In this document: piece by piece, positions 14,150-20,970 of the stretch
Position numbering within the stretch: the stretch's first letter is position 1
Layout: every line of letters begins with the position of its first letter
NCBI GenBank assembly: GCA_004553095.1
Contig: SFMJ01000008.1
Location: 1-20,970 of the forward strand
DNA: 20,970 nt
Direction of reading: 5' to 3'
Origin: Bacteroidales bacterium
GTDB lineage: Bacteria; Bacteroidota; Bacteroidia; Bacteroidales; Muribaculaceae
Made by a program: the position numbers and the translations under genes
Notes under the pieces: generated by a model
Told to the model about the DNA's origin: nothing
Seen by the model: only the letters and a program-made list of their open reading frames with translations
Databases searched by the model: none

Positions 14150-14968
14150 TTAAATTGAGGTGGGCTTGCGAGTGCGAGATGCGCGCTTCTTCACCGGCTG
14201 AGCCTCTTTCACCTCTTCGATGCCTGCCAAGGCTGCATCGATCATGATGCGTCCGCAGTATTCGCATACGATCACCTTCTTGTGCATCTTGATCTCAAGT
14301 TGACGCTGGGGCGGAATGCGGTTGAAGCAGCCTCCGCATGCATCACGCTGCACGGTGACTATACCCAATCCATTGCGTGCATTCTTGCGGATGCGCTTGA
14401 AGGCCGCTAAGGTGTAGGGGTCGATGTTGGGCTCTACGGCTTTGCATTGAGTCAGAAGATTCTCCTCCTCTTGGCGTGTCTCCGAGATGATGGCTTCGAG
14501 CTCCTCTTTCTTCTGCTCGAGTATGTGCTCATTGTCGGTCAGCTCTTCACGATTGCGCTCGATCTCGGCTGTCTTCTCCTCAATCTTGGCAGTAGCCTCG
14601 CGGATGTTCTTCTCTGCCAGCTGGATCTCAAGCTCTTGGTATTCTTTCTCTTTCTCCAAGTAGTTGTACTCGCGATTGTTGCTGACATTCTCTATCTGCT
14701 GATTGTAGCGCTCGATATTTCCCTTGCTGATCTCGATGTCGCCTTTGCGCTTGGAGATGACACTCTGCAACTGGGCGATCTCTTCTTCATTCTTGTTGAT
14801 GCGTGTCTGGTATCGCACGATCTCATCTTCGCGATCTTTCACTTCGTTGGGAAGTTCGCCGCGAAGTGTCTTGATGCGGTCGATCTCGGATAGGAGTGTC
14901 TGAAGATGATAGAGGTCTTTGAGACGTTCTTCTACACTGCGCTCTTTTTCGGTTTTTTTATCTGCCAT
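14150..14968 (-). CDS. Coiled-coil protein with C4 zinc ribbon
   Basis: The protein has 272 residues. Residues 15-175 are a long, charged, heptad-rich coiled coil (KEKEYQELEIQLAEK and similar), interrupted by NNREYNYL (97-104), a mark of this family. Residues 203-245 hold a zinc ribbon with C211-x-x-C214 and C235-x-x-C238 (CGGCFNRIPPQ, then VCEYCGRIM). The tail is Lys/Arg-rich (KKRASRTRKP). Members are often called zinc ribbon domain or CT398-like proteins and are frequently found beside Nif3-family genes, as here (63-nt gap). The role is unknown; a nucleic-acid or ribosome-linked function has been suggested only by structure. Confidence 0.88.
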   Translation of the reverse strand: MADKKTEKERSVEERLKDLYHLQTLLSEIDRIKTLRGELPNEVKDREDEIVRYQTRINKNEEEIAQLQSVISKRKGDIEISKGNIERYNQQIENVSNNREYNYLEKEKEYQELEIQLAEKNIREATAKIEEKTAEIERNREELTDNEHILEQKKEELEAIISETRQEEENLLTQCKAVEPNIDPYTLAAFKRIRKNARNGLGIVTVQRDACGGCFNRIPPQRQLEIKMHKKVIVCEYCGRIMIDAALAGIEEVKEAQPVKKRASRTRKPTSI

Positions 14969-15031
14969 ATTATTTTGATAATATCTGTTGTTTGCTTTTT
15001 TTCTGTTTTCTTCCTTTACCCTCTCCCCCGG

Positions 15032-15814
15032 TCACATCACTCCGATCGGATTGCTCTGAGCCTCGGAGAAGTATACCACCAAGTCGGGATATTTCTCTCG
15101 GATGATCCTCGAGAAGATCTTCATCGAGCAGAGTTCGCTCTCGTAGTGGCCGATGTCGGCGATCACGATATCCTGTCCGTAGGTGGTGAAGTCATGATAT
15201 TTCACATCGCCGGTGATATACATGTCGGCGCCCATCTCGATGGCTCGCTTTATAAATCCGGCTCCGGAACCGCCACACATGGCTATGCGCTTAGCCACGA
15301 TTGCCGAACTCTGTGTCGAATATCGCAGGCTCTTCACTCCGAATTTCTCTTTGATGCGTCTCAGAAGCTCTAATTTCGGGGTGGGGGTGATGTTGCCGAT
15401 CACTCCGAGTCCCGCTTGCGGATTCCCCTCGATCGGCGATAAGACTTCGATGTCGTGGAGGTCGAGCATGTGAGCCATCTCGTGGCTCACTCCATTCCAT
15501 GTGGAGTCGAGATTGGTGTGCGCCGAGTAGATCGCCACTCCCGCTTGCAGTGCTTTGATCACTATGCGCTCGGTCTCGCTCCGGCCGGTGAGATGCTTTA
15601 ACCCATGGAAGATCAGCGGATGATGCGACACGATCATGTCGCATTTGCGCTTGATGGCCTCGTCGAGCACATCTTGTGTCACGTCAAGACACAACATCAC
15701 CGCGTTGACTCGGCTATCTATATACCCCACCTGCAATCCGGCGTTGTCATACGACTCTTGCAACGGCAGGGGCGCAAATTCTTCAATTGCTGTCGTTATC
15801 TCTTTTACGGTCAT
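15032..15814 (-). CDS. Nif3-like dinuclear metal-center protein
   Basis: The 260-residue protein is of the short Nif3/YbgI type, without the PII-like insertion seen in longer Gram-positive forms. Metal-binding residues are H64-H65 (VSHHPLIFHG), D103 (SAHTNLD, also with H99), and H223 and E227 (GHYESE). The N-terminal SYDNAGLQVG (21-30) is a family mark. Homologs form hexameric rings with two metals per site; the cellular substrate is not known, with proposals including GTP cyclohydrolase-like activity. It is 9 nt downstream of aspS and upstream of its usual zinc ribbon partner. Confidence 0.9.
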   Translation of the reverse strand: MTVKEITTAIEEFAPLPLQESYDNAGLQVGYIDSRVNAVMLCLDVTQDVLDEAIKRKCDMIVSHHPLIFHGLKHLTGRSETERIVIKALQAGVAIYSAHTNLDSTWNGVSHEMAHMLDLHDIEVLSPIEGNPQAGLGVIGNITPTPKLELLRRIKEKFGVKSLRYSTQSSAIVAKRIAMCGGSGAGFIKRAIEMGADMYITGDVKYHDFTTYGQDIVIADIGHYESELCSMKIFSRIIREKYPDLVVYFSEAQSNPIGVM

Positions 15815-15823
15815 CCCGTCTCT

Positions 15824-17575
15824 TTATTTCTTAAGTAGTGCTATTTGCAGTTCATCAAGTTGTGACTGATCGATAGGCGATGGACTTTCGTTCATCACAT
15901 CGCGTCCGGAGTTGTTCTTGGGGAAGGCGATTACGTCTCTGATCGTGTCAAGCCCTGCCAAGATCGATACGAATCGGTCGAAGCCTAATGCCAAGCCGCC
16001 GTGAGGTGGCGCTCCATATTGGAAGGCATTCATCAAGAAGCCGAATTGCTCGTGTGCCTTCTCGGGAGTGAAGCCCAGAAGCTCGAACATGGTGTCTTGA
16101 AGTTCGGCGTCGTGGATACGGATCGATCCGCCACCCAACTCGGTGCCATTCACCACGATGTCGTAGGCTGTGGCGCGTACCTTGCCTGTGTCGCTGTGCA
16201 ATAGGGGAATATCCTCCGGATTGGGCGAGGTGAAGGGATGGTGCATCGCATAGTAGCGTTGGGTCTCTTCATCCCACTCGAAGAGGGGGAAGTCGATCAC
16301 CCAGAGGGGCGCGAACACGTTGCGGTCGCGGAGACCAAGACGATTGCCCATCTCCAATCGAAGCTCACAGAGCTGCTTGCGTACTTTCATCGCATCTCCG
16401 GTCATCACTAAGAGAAGGTCGCCGGCCTTGGCGTTCATGCGCTCTCCCCACGAGCGGAGGGTGGCTTCATCATAAAATTTGCCTACCGAACTCTTCACCG
16501 TGCCATCTTCTTCGAGTTTTACCCAGATCAGACCCTTCCCTCCTACTTGGGGACGCTTCACAAAGTCGGTGAGCTGGTCGATCTGCTTGCGAGTGTAGCC
16601 GGCACATCCCGGCGCGGCGATGCCGACCACCAATTCGGCGTCATCGGCCACCGAGAAACCATGTCCCTGTGCCAGGTCGGTCAGCTCTACGAACTTCATA
16701 CCGAAGCGCTTGTCGGGCTTGTCGCTACCATAATATTTCATCGCATCAGCCCAGGTGATACGCTCGAAGGGCTCTGTGAAGTCGATGCCTTTCACATATT
16801 TGAAGATGTGCTTCACCAAGCCTTCGAACATCTCGATCACATCCTCTTGCTCCACGAAACTCATCTCGCAGTCGATCTGTGTGAACTCCGGCTGACGGTC
16901 GGCACGCAGGTCTTCGTCTCTGAAGCATTTGGCGATCTGGAAGTAGCGGTCGAAACCCGACACCATCAGCAGCTGCTTGAAGAGCTGGGGCGACTGCGGA
17001 AGTGCATAAAATTCTCCCGGATTCATCCTCGAGGGGACGATAAAGTCGCGTGCTCCCTCCGGCGTCGATTTTACCAAAATCGGCGTCTCTACTTCAAGAA
17101 AGTTCTGCGAATCCAAGTAACGACGGATCTCGAATGCCATCTTGTGACGCAACTCAAGATTGGTGCGAACGCAGGGACGACGAAGGTCCAAGTAGCGATA
17201 TTTCATACGGAGGTCGTCTCCGCCATCGGTGTTGTCTTCGATGGTGAAGGGGGGCACCTCGCTGCGGTTCAAAACGCGCAACTTCTTGGCTACCACCTCG
17301 ATATCGCCGGTTGGAAGATTCGCATTCTTCGAACTGCGCTCCTCCACCTTGCCTTCGACCTGAACCACATATTCTCGTCCTAAATGATTGGCTTGCTCTT
17401 CAAGTTCAGGATCAATTTCGTTACTAAACACCACCTGTGTGATGCCATATCTGTCACGGACATCTACAAAGGTCATTCCGCCCATTTTGCGGAGTCTCTG
17501 TACCCATCCCGCCAGCTTTACTTCCTTGCCGGCGTCGGCGAGTCGCAACTCGCCGCATGTTGTGTCTCTGTACAT
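15824..17575 (-). CDS. aspS: Aspartyl-tRNA synthetase, bacterial type
   Basis: AspRS attaches aspartate to tRNA-Asp in the cytosol. From the ATG at 17575 it has 583 residues and the standard N-terminus MYRDTTCGELR; an upstream in-frame ATG (17605) would add ten residues of no family likeness. Domains in order are the OB-fold anticodon-binding domain (1-110), class II core motif 1 near RYLDLRRP (127-134), motif 2 with FRDEDLRADRQPEFTQ (218-233), the bacterial GAD insertion domain (about 300-400), and motif 3 GLALGFDRFV (527-536). The GAD domain marks it as bacterial. It begins a run of six genes including queD, queE and queC, and has a strong promoter match upstream. Confidence 0.96.
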   Translation of the reverse strand: MYRDTTCGELRLADAGKEVKLAGWVQRLRKMGGMTFVDVRDRYGITQVVFSNEIDPELEEQANHLGREYVVQVEGKVEERSSKNANLPTGDIEVVAKKLRVLNRSEVPPFTIEDNTDGGDDLRMKYRYLDLRRPCVRTNLELRHKMAFEIRRYLDSQNFLEVETPILVKSTPEGARDFIVPSRMNPGEFYALPQSPQLFKQLLMVSGFDRYFQIAKCFRDEDLRADRQPEFTQIDCEMSFVEQEDVIEMFEGLVKHIFKYVKGIDFTEPFERITWADAMKYYGSDKPDKRFGMKFVELTDLAQGHGFSVADDAELVVGIAAPGCAGYTRKQIDQLTDFVKRPQVGGKGLIWVKLEEDGTVKSSVGKFYDEATLRSWGERMNAKAGDLLLVMTGDAMKVRKQLCELRLEMGNRLGLRDRNVFAPLWVIDFPLFEWDEETQRYYAMHHPFTSPNPEDIPLLHSDTGKVRATAYDIVVNGTELGGGSIRIHDAELQDTMFELLGFTPEKAHEQFGFLMNAFQYGAPPHGGLALGFDRFVSILAGLDTIRDVIAFPKNNSGRDVMNESPSPIDQSQLDELQIALLKK

Positions 17576-17637
17576 ATTGTTTTCTGGATATATCCTATGG
17601 CGCAATCCCTTTTTTAGAACCGCGCATATTAAGCACG

Positions 17638-17668
17638 CAAAGTTAATATTTTTTCTCCATATTTCAAA
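17638..17668 (-). promoter_or_regulatory. Bacteroidetes-type promoter for aspS
   Basis: On the - strand TTTG (17668 to 17665), a 19-nt spacer and TAACTTTG (17645 to 17638) match both elements of the Bacteroidetes sigma-ABfr consensus. Transcription should begin near 17631, about 55 nt before the aspS ATG. It is the best promoter match in the window and may serve the whole aspS-queC run. Confidence 0.75.
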
Positions 17669-17723
17669 ATATTTGTTTTACTCTTAGAGCGATTTTTTAG
17701 ATTGACCCCTAATATATAAGAGG

Positions 17724-17769
17724 CTCGGAGGGGAAGCCTGGTCGCTTGATTCATGCTTCTCCCTCCGAG
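17724..17769. other. Long imperfect hairpin between outer membrane protein gene and aspS
   Basis: Arms 17724-17737 (CTCGGAGGGGAAGC) and 17755-17769 (GCTTCTCCCTCCGAG) pair over 14 positions with one bulged base around a 17-nt loop. On the + strand a T6 run (17780-17785) follows 10 nt later, but no + strand gene ends here. On the - strand it lies about 50 nt after the outer membrane protein stop codon with no T-run. It may be the 3' end structure of that gene or part of an unannotated RNA. Confidence 0.5.
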
Positions 17770-17822
17770 AGGTCGAGTGTTTTTTCAGGTCGATTTTCTT
17801 TTGTCTTGCTTTTCTATTGTCG

Positions 17823-19994
17823 TTATTTGGCAGCGGCGCCTATGCGATCGCGGGCTGCCTGTCCTGCACCTTTACCCTTATATTTGCTGCGGGCGGTGTT
17901 GAAATTGTAACTTAGTGTGAGTATGACGCGATTGAAGTCGAAGCGATTGGTCTGTGTCGCTGTGTAACTGCCATAGTAGACATATCCATCGTTGTTGCCC
18001 TTGCGGAAAATGTCTTGCCAGGAGAGTCGCAGGGTAAGTGCATCATTTTTGAGGAAGGATTTCTGTACTGCTGCTTCGAGCGACCAGTAGTGGTTCATCA
18101 GCTCTATGTTGCTGTAGTGCGATTTGCTGTGGAATTCGGAGTTGAGCTCTAACTGCCAGCTGTGGGGAAGCCGGAAGGCGTTGTTGCAATTGAAGACCCA
18201 CATCGGTTTGTTGAAGGAGCGGCTGCCGTTGTCGAAGTCGAGGGTGAGCCATTGCTTGATGAAGGCTACGGTCCAGGTCGGCGTGTAGCATCCCCAGGTC
18301 TTGGTGGCGACTGCGAAGAGATGCATCTGATGTTGCGGCTTGTCGATGTTGCGGAAGCTTATGCGGATGGTCCCTTCGTCGTTATATCGCTCGCTCCAGC
18401 TGCACACCATGTCTTTGTGGTTGCTGTATTGTGCACCGAAGGTAAACATATTCCACATGGCGGTCAGCGATACGGAGTGTTCGATCGAGGGCTTCAAGGT
18501 CGGGTTGCCCTGCTGGAAGGCGTAGCGGTTGTGATAGCTCATGGCGCTGCTGAGTTGCCAATATTGCGGACGCTGCGTGCGGCTCGAATAGCCTGCCATC
18601 ACTCTTACTCTCCCCAAGAGGGTGGAGAAGGAGGCCGAGGGGAAGATGTTGTCATAGCTGCGGTGGAGGTTGTCGCCGCTGTTGAGCTGGTCTTTGTAGT
18701 CGAAGTCGGCATGTTCGTAGCGCAATCCGACGCTGAAGTTGGTGTTCTGATTCAGTGCCACTCCATATTGGATGAAGCCTGCATAGACATTGTCGATGGT
18801 CTTCGATAGGGAGTTGGGGAGGGCGGTGCCGGTGATCTCGTTGCTGCTGTTGCGCTTGACGAAGGTCTCTTCGGTGCCCACTTCGAGCATGCCTTTCCAG
18901 ATGGGGTAGGAGAGCACTAATTTGGTAGCCACCATGTTGTTCTTCGATGAGGAGACACCTTCGACGATGCGGTCGGAAGAGGTGGCTGTCTCATCCATAT
19001 ATTGATGTTCGTTCTCGCGAGTGAAGAACATGTCGGTGTTGAAGTCGATGTTGAGTCGGCCGATGGTGCCGTTGTAGTAGGCATTCACCAGGACGTTGTC
19101 GGGGCGTTTGCTCCATTTGGTGCCGTCGGAGTTGATGCTCTCTTCGAATGTGCCTTGGTCATATTTGTTCATGTGCATCAACTCTTTGGTGTCGCTGTCG
19201 GTGGTGATGGCGTAGTCGACTTTGGCTCCGATGGAGTGAAGGTCGTTGATCTGCCAGTTGACTCCTCCGGTGAGGTGTGTGCCGATGCCTCTCCATTCAT
19301 AATCGAGGTCTCCTTCGTAGCGGAAGAGTTCTTTGCCGGTGTGCGGGTCAGTGCTGAGCTGGCACAGGTCGCTCCATTGGTGGGTGCGATATTGCCATTC
19401 TTTGACTGAGGCGAAGAAGTCCCAACCGCCGTGGCGATAGTTGAGGTTGATTTGCGCTTCGGGGTCGTTCTTGCCGGTGCGGAGGCTCTGCTCGCTCTTG
19501 GCGAAGAGGTTGAAACCGAATCCGTCGCCTTGGCGTTTCTTGGTCTTGATGCGCACCACTGCCGATACAGTGGCGTCATATTTGGCTCCCGGGTTGGTGA
19601 TCACTTCGACGTCGGCGATATCATCGCTCATCAGGCGTTTCAGTTCGTCGGTGTCTTGTACGCGTCGGCCGTTGATGTAGTAGATCGGTGTGCCGCGTCC
19701 TATCACTTCCAGTCCATCTCCCTTCTTGATCATTCCCGGCACTTTGCGGAGCACATCGGCTGCCGTGCCGGCCTTCTCGAGGGTCGAACCGCTGATCTTG
19801 GTCACCAAGGCATCTCCTTTCATGCGGGTGTTGGGGAGTGTGCCTTTCACCACTATCTCTTCGAGTTCGTAGTAACTGCCGATCGAGTCGAGTGATATCG
19901 AGTCGTTCTCGGCTTTTTCAGTCTGTGCATTGGCGGTGAGGGCCGCGAAGAGAGCGGCTATTCCCATCACTAAGTAGATTATGAAGTTCTTCAT
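17823..19994 (-). CDS. TonB-dependent receptor-like outer membrane beta-barrel protein
   Basis: The protein has 723 residues. A signal peptide is clear (MKNFIIYLVMGIAALFAALTANA, cleavage near 23/24). Residues 43-152 look like a TonB plug domain: LEEIVVKGTLP, GDALVTKISGSTLEKAGTAADVLRKVPGM, PIYYINGRRV (103-112) and the GAKYDATVSAVVRIKTKK end. The remainder is an OMP_b-brl-type 22-strand barrel rich in aromatic residues, with the typical RTQRPQYWQLS and QQGNPTLKPSIEHS segments. The carboxypeptidase-like N-terminal domain seen in many relatives is absent. No SusD partner is adjacent, so this is not a SusCD pair; the ligand is unknown. The gene next to it is a broken AraC regulator, transcribed in the same direction upstream. 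Confidence 0.87.
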   Translation of the reverse strand: MKNFIIYLVMGIAALFAALTANAQTEKAENDSISLDSIGSYYELEEIVVKGTLPNTRMKGDALVTKISGSTLEKAGTAADVLRKVPGMIKKGDGLEVIGRGTPIYYINGRRVQDTDELKRLMSDDIADVEVITNPGAKYDATVSAVVRIKTKKRQGDGFGFNLFAKSEQSLRTGKNDPEAQINLNYRHGGWDFFASVKEWQYRTHQWSDLCQLSTDPHTGKELFRYEGDLDYEWRGIGTHLTGGVNWQINDLHSIGAKVDYAITTDSDTKELMHMNKYDQGTFEESINSDGTKWSKRPDNVLVNAYYNGTIGRLNIDFNTDMFFTRENEHQYMDETATSSDRIVEGVSSSKNNMVATKLVLSYPIWKGMLEVGTEETFVKRNSSNEITGTALPNSLSKTIDNVYAGFIQYGVALNQNTNFSVGLRYEHADFDYKDQLNSGDNLHRSYDNIFPSASFSTLLGRVRVMAGYSSRTQRPQYWQLSSAMSYHNRYAFQQGNPTLKPSIEHSVSLTAMWNMFTFGAQYSNHKDMVCSWSERYNDEGTIRISFRNIDKPQHQMHLFAVATKTWGCYTPTWTVAFIKQWLTLDFDNGSRSFNKPMWVFNCNNAFRLPHSWQLELNSEFHSKSHYSNIELMNHYWSLEAAVQKSFLKNDALTLRLSWQDIFRKGNNDGYVYYGSYTATQTNRFDFNRVILTLSYNFNTARSKYKGKGAGQAARDRIGAAAK

Positions 19995-20045
19995 TGTTGT
20001 CCTATTTTTATGGGTTGTATATTGAGTTCTTTATGATAAGGACAA

Positions 20046-20053
20046 CAAAGGTA
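20046..20053 (-). promoter_or_regulatory. Probable -7 element for the outer membrane protein gene
   Basis: TACCTTTG on the - strand matches TAnnTTTG about 50 nt before the ATG at 19994. No TTG lies at the proper spacing upstream, so the promoter could be weak or need an activator. Confidence 0.45.
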
Positions 20054-20164
20054 GGCTTTTTGTGACAGCGTTATGTGTAAAAAACGGACAAATGTCAGAA
20101 AATCTACTTTGCAGGGGGTGGAATATGTACTCTTATGTGGTGCTTGGAACGCGCTCTAAATGGA

Positions 20165-20885
20165 CTATTCGGTGTGGTAGGCGAAGTATCCTTTGATGAA
20201 GTTGCTTTCTTTGATTTCAAGTAGATGGCGCATGTATTGGGTGGGGGTCATCCCGGCGAAGTATCTGAATTCTTTGTTGAGGTGTGAGTGGTCGGTATAT
20301 CCCAAGTCGGCGACAATGTCGGTGAAGTTTGGGGAGTGGAGTGAGCGGATCATGTGGGTGGCATGCAGGAAGCGGCGGGTGCGTAGCATTTGCTTGGGGC
20401 TGAGGCCGATGTTTTCGGAGAAGATGCGGCGTAACTGTCGTTCGCTCATGCAGGCGATGTCGCTGAGTCGATCCATATTGATGTCCGGGTGGAGCGCTAT
20501 CTCTTGGCACACTCTCTGAAGTGGCTTGAGATATATGTCGGTGTCATGGTTGTAGAGTCGGCGCTTGATGAATGTCTCGATGATGGAGATTGCCTCCCGG
20601 TCGGTGGCCGAGTCGAGTACTCGCATCTTCAGTTCATGAAAGTCGGGCATGCTCAGTTGATCCATCGATACGTTGTCTTCGAGAAATCGGTCGGAGGGAA
20701 TCCCCATGATGGTCATAGTCTAATGTCCCGTTGACCATAAAGGGATCGCGTCGATGAAACATCCATTTCATCAACCCCGTAGGCAGTATGTTCATCTCCA
20801 CCGAGATGCGGTCTGCCTTCATCACCCAGTAATGGTGGATATATCCCCTCAAGGAGGGATCCGGAAGTAATACCGCCGTTTGCAT
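20165..20885 (-). pseudogene. AraC-family transcriptional regulator, broken by internal deletion and frame change
   Basis: Two overlapping reading frames carry the two ends of one protein. The N-terminal part starts at ATG 20885 (MQTAVLLPDPSLRGYIHHYWVMK, then LPTGLMKWMFHRRDPFMVNG), the sensor-domain start seen in many Bacteroidales AraC regulators, and becomes meaningless after about residue 57. The C-terminal part lies in another frame (20165-20716): GIPSDRFLEDNV linker, then two helix-turn-helix units with LSDIACMSERQLRRIFSENIGLSPKQMLRTRRFLHAT and FTDIVADLGYTDHSHLNKEFRYFAGMTPTQYM. In intact relatives I expect several tens of residues between VNG and the GIP segment; here they are nearly adjacent, so a deletion plus frame change is more likely than a single-base error. 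In the C-terminal frame a TAG stop lies just before the ATG at 20716. The DNA-binding half could still be translated by itself. The region 20886-20970 shows no gene. Confidence 0.68.
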
Positions 20886-20970
20886 AAATTAAGGAAAGTG
20901 ATTTAAGCAAGTTTTCCGGTGGTTATTTCTTGTTTGAGGTAGGAGTATACATATAGAGGACTTTGGTAAT

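Noticed and set aside
16547..17383. 278-residue open frame on the + strand inside aspS
   Set aside because: It is fully antisense to conserved AspRS sequence and lacks any recognisable motif.

Overview
The window looks like a chromosome segment from a gut-type member of the Bacteroidales, possibly Muribaculaceae-like. The grounds are two close matches to the Bacteroidetes promoter form (TTTG/TTG, 19-20 nt, TAnnTTTG), a Bacteroidetes-style topoisomerase IV A subunit overlapping a DUF3316-like gene, an OMP_b-brl-type outer membrane protein, and the general protein character. The family-level placement is inference. I saw no tRNA, rRNA, CRISPR array or insertion sequence.

Left region (1-6674, + strand). 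Two small membrane proteins of the GYF_2/CD225 (dispanin-like) kind lead into a tightly packed cluster for the nonulosonic acid pseudaminic acid. The first is cut by the left edge and carries a ten-copy QPAGYG tandem repeat. The cluster order is pseB, pseC, a pseF-pseH fusion, pseG and pseI. These five genes cover all six known steps from UDP-GlcNAc to CMP-pseudaminate. Gaps are 3-34 nt, so one transcript is likely and it may include the GYF/CD225 genes, since only 11 nt separate the second one from pseB. No flippase, glycosyltransferase or flagellin gene is present, so the acceptor is unknown.

Middle region (6712-12155, - strand). Here lie a DUF3316-like secreted or outer membrane protein overlapping the 3' end of parC, then parC, then a GYF_2-TM2 membrane protein, then a manA-queF pair with a recognisable promoter.

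Right-middle region (12437-17575, - strand). A run of aspS, a Nif3-family gene, a coiled-coil/C4 zinc ribbon gene, queD, queE and queC follows one good promoter upstream of aspS and ends at a convincing intrinsic terminator (12349-12378). With queF nearby, the window holds the preQ0/preQ1 branch of queuosine synthesis except the GTP cyclohydrolase step. The aspartyl-tRNA synthetase that charges a Q-containing tRNA is in the same predicted transcription unit.

Right region (17823-20885, - strand). A TonB-receptor-like outer membrane beta-barrel protein lies next to an AraC-family regulator that appears broken by an internal deletion and frame change.

The most unusual items are the PseF-PseH fusion, the repeated pairing of GYF_2 domains with different small membrane modules, the minisatellite-like repeat, the aspS-que association, the broken AraC regulator, and a palindromic word (core GCGCTCTAA) recurring in three intergenic regions. 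I did not find a clearly new multi-gene system; the pse cluster with its GYF/CD225 partners is the best candidate for an undescribed link.
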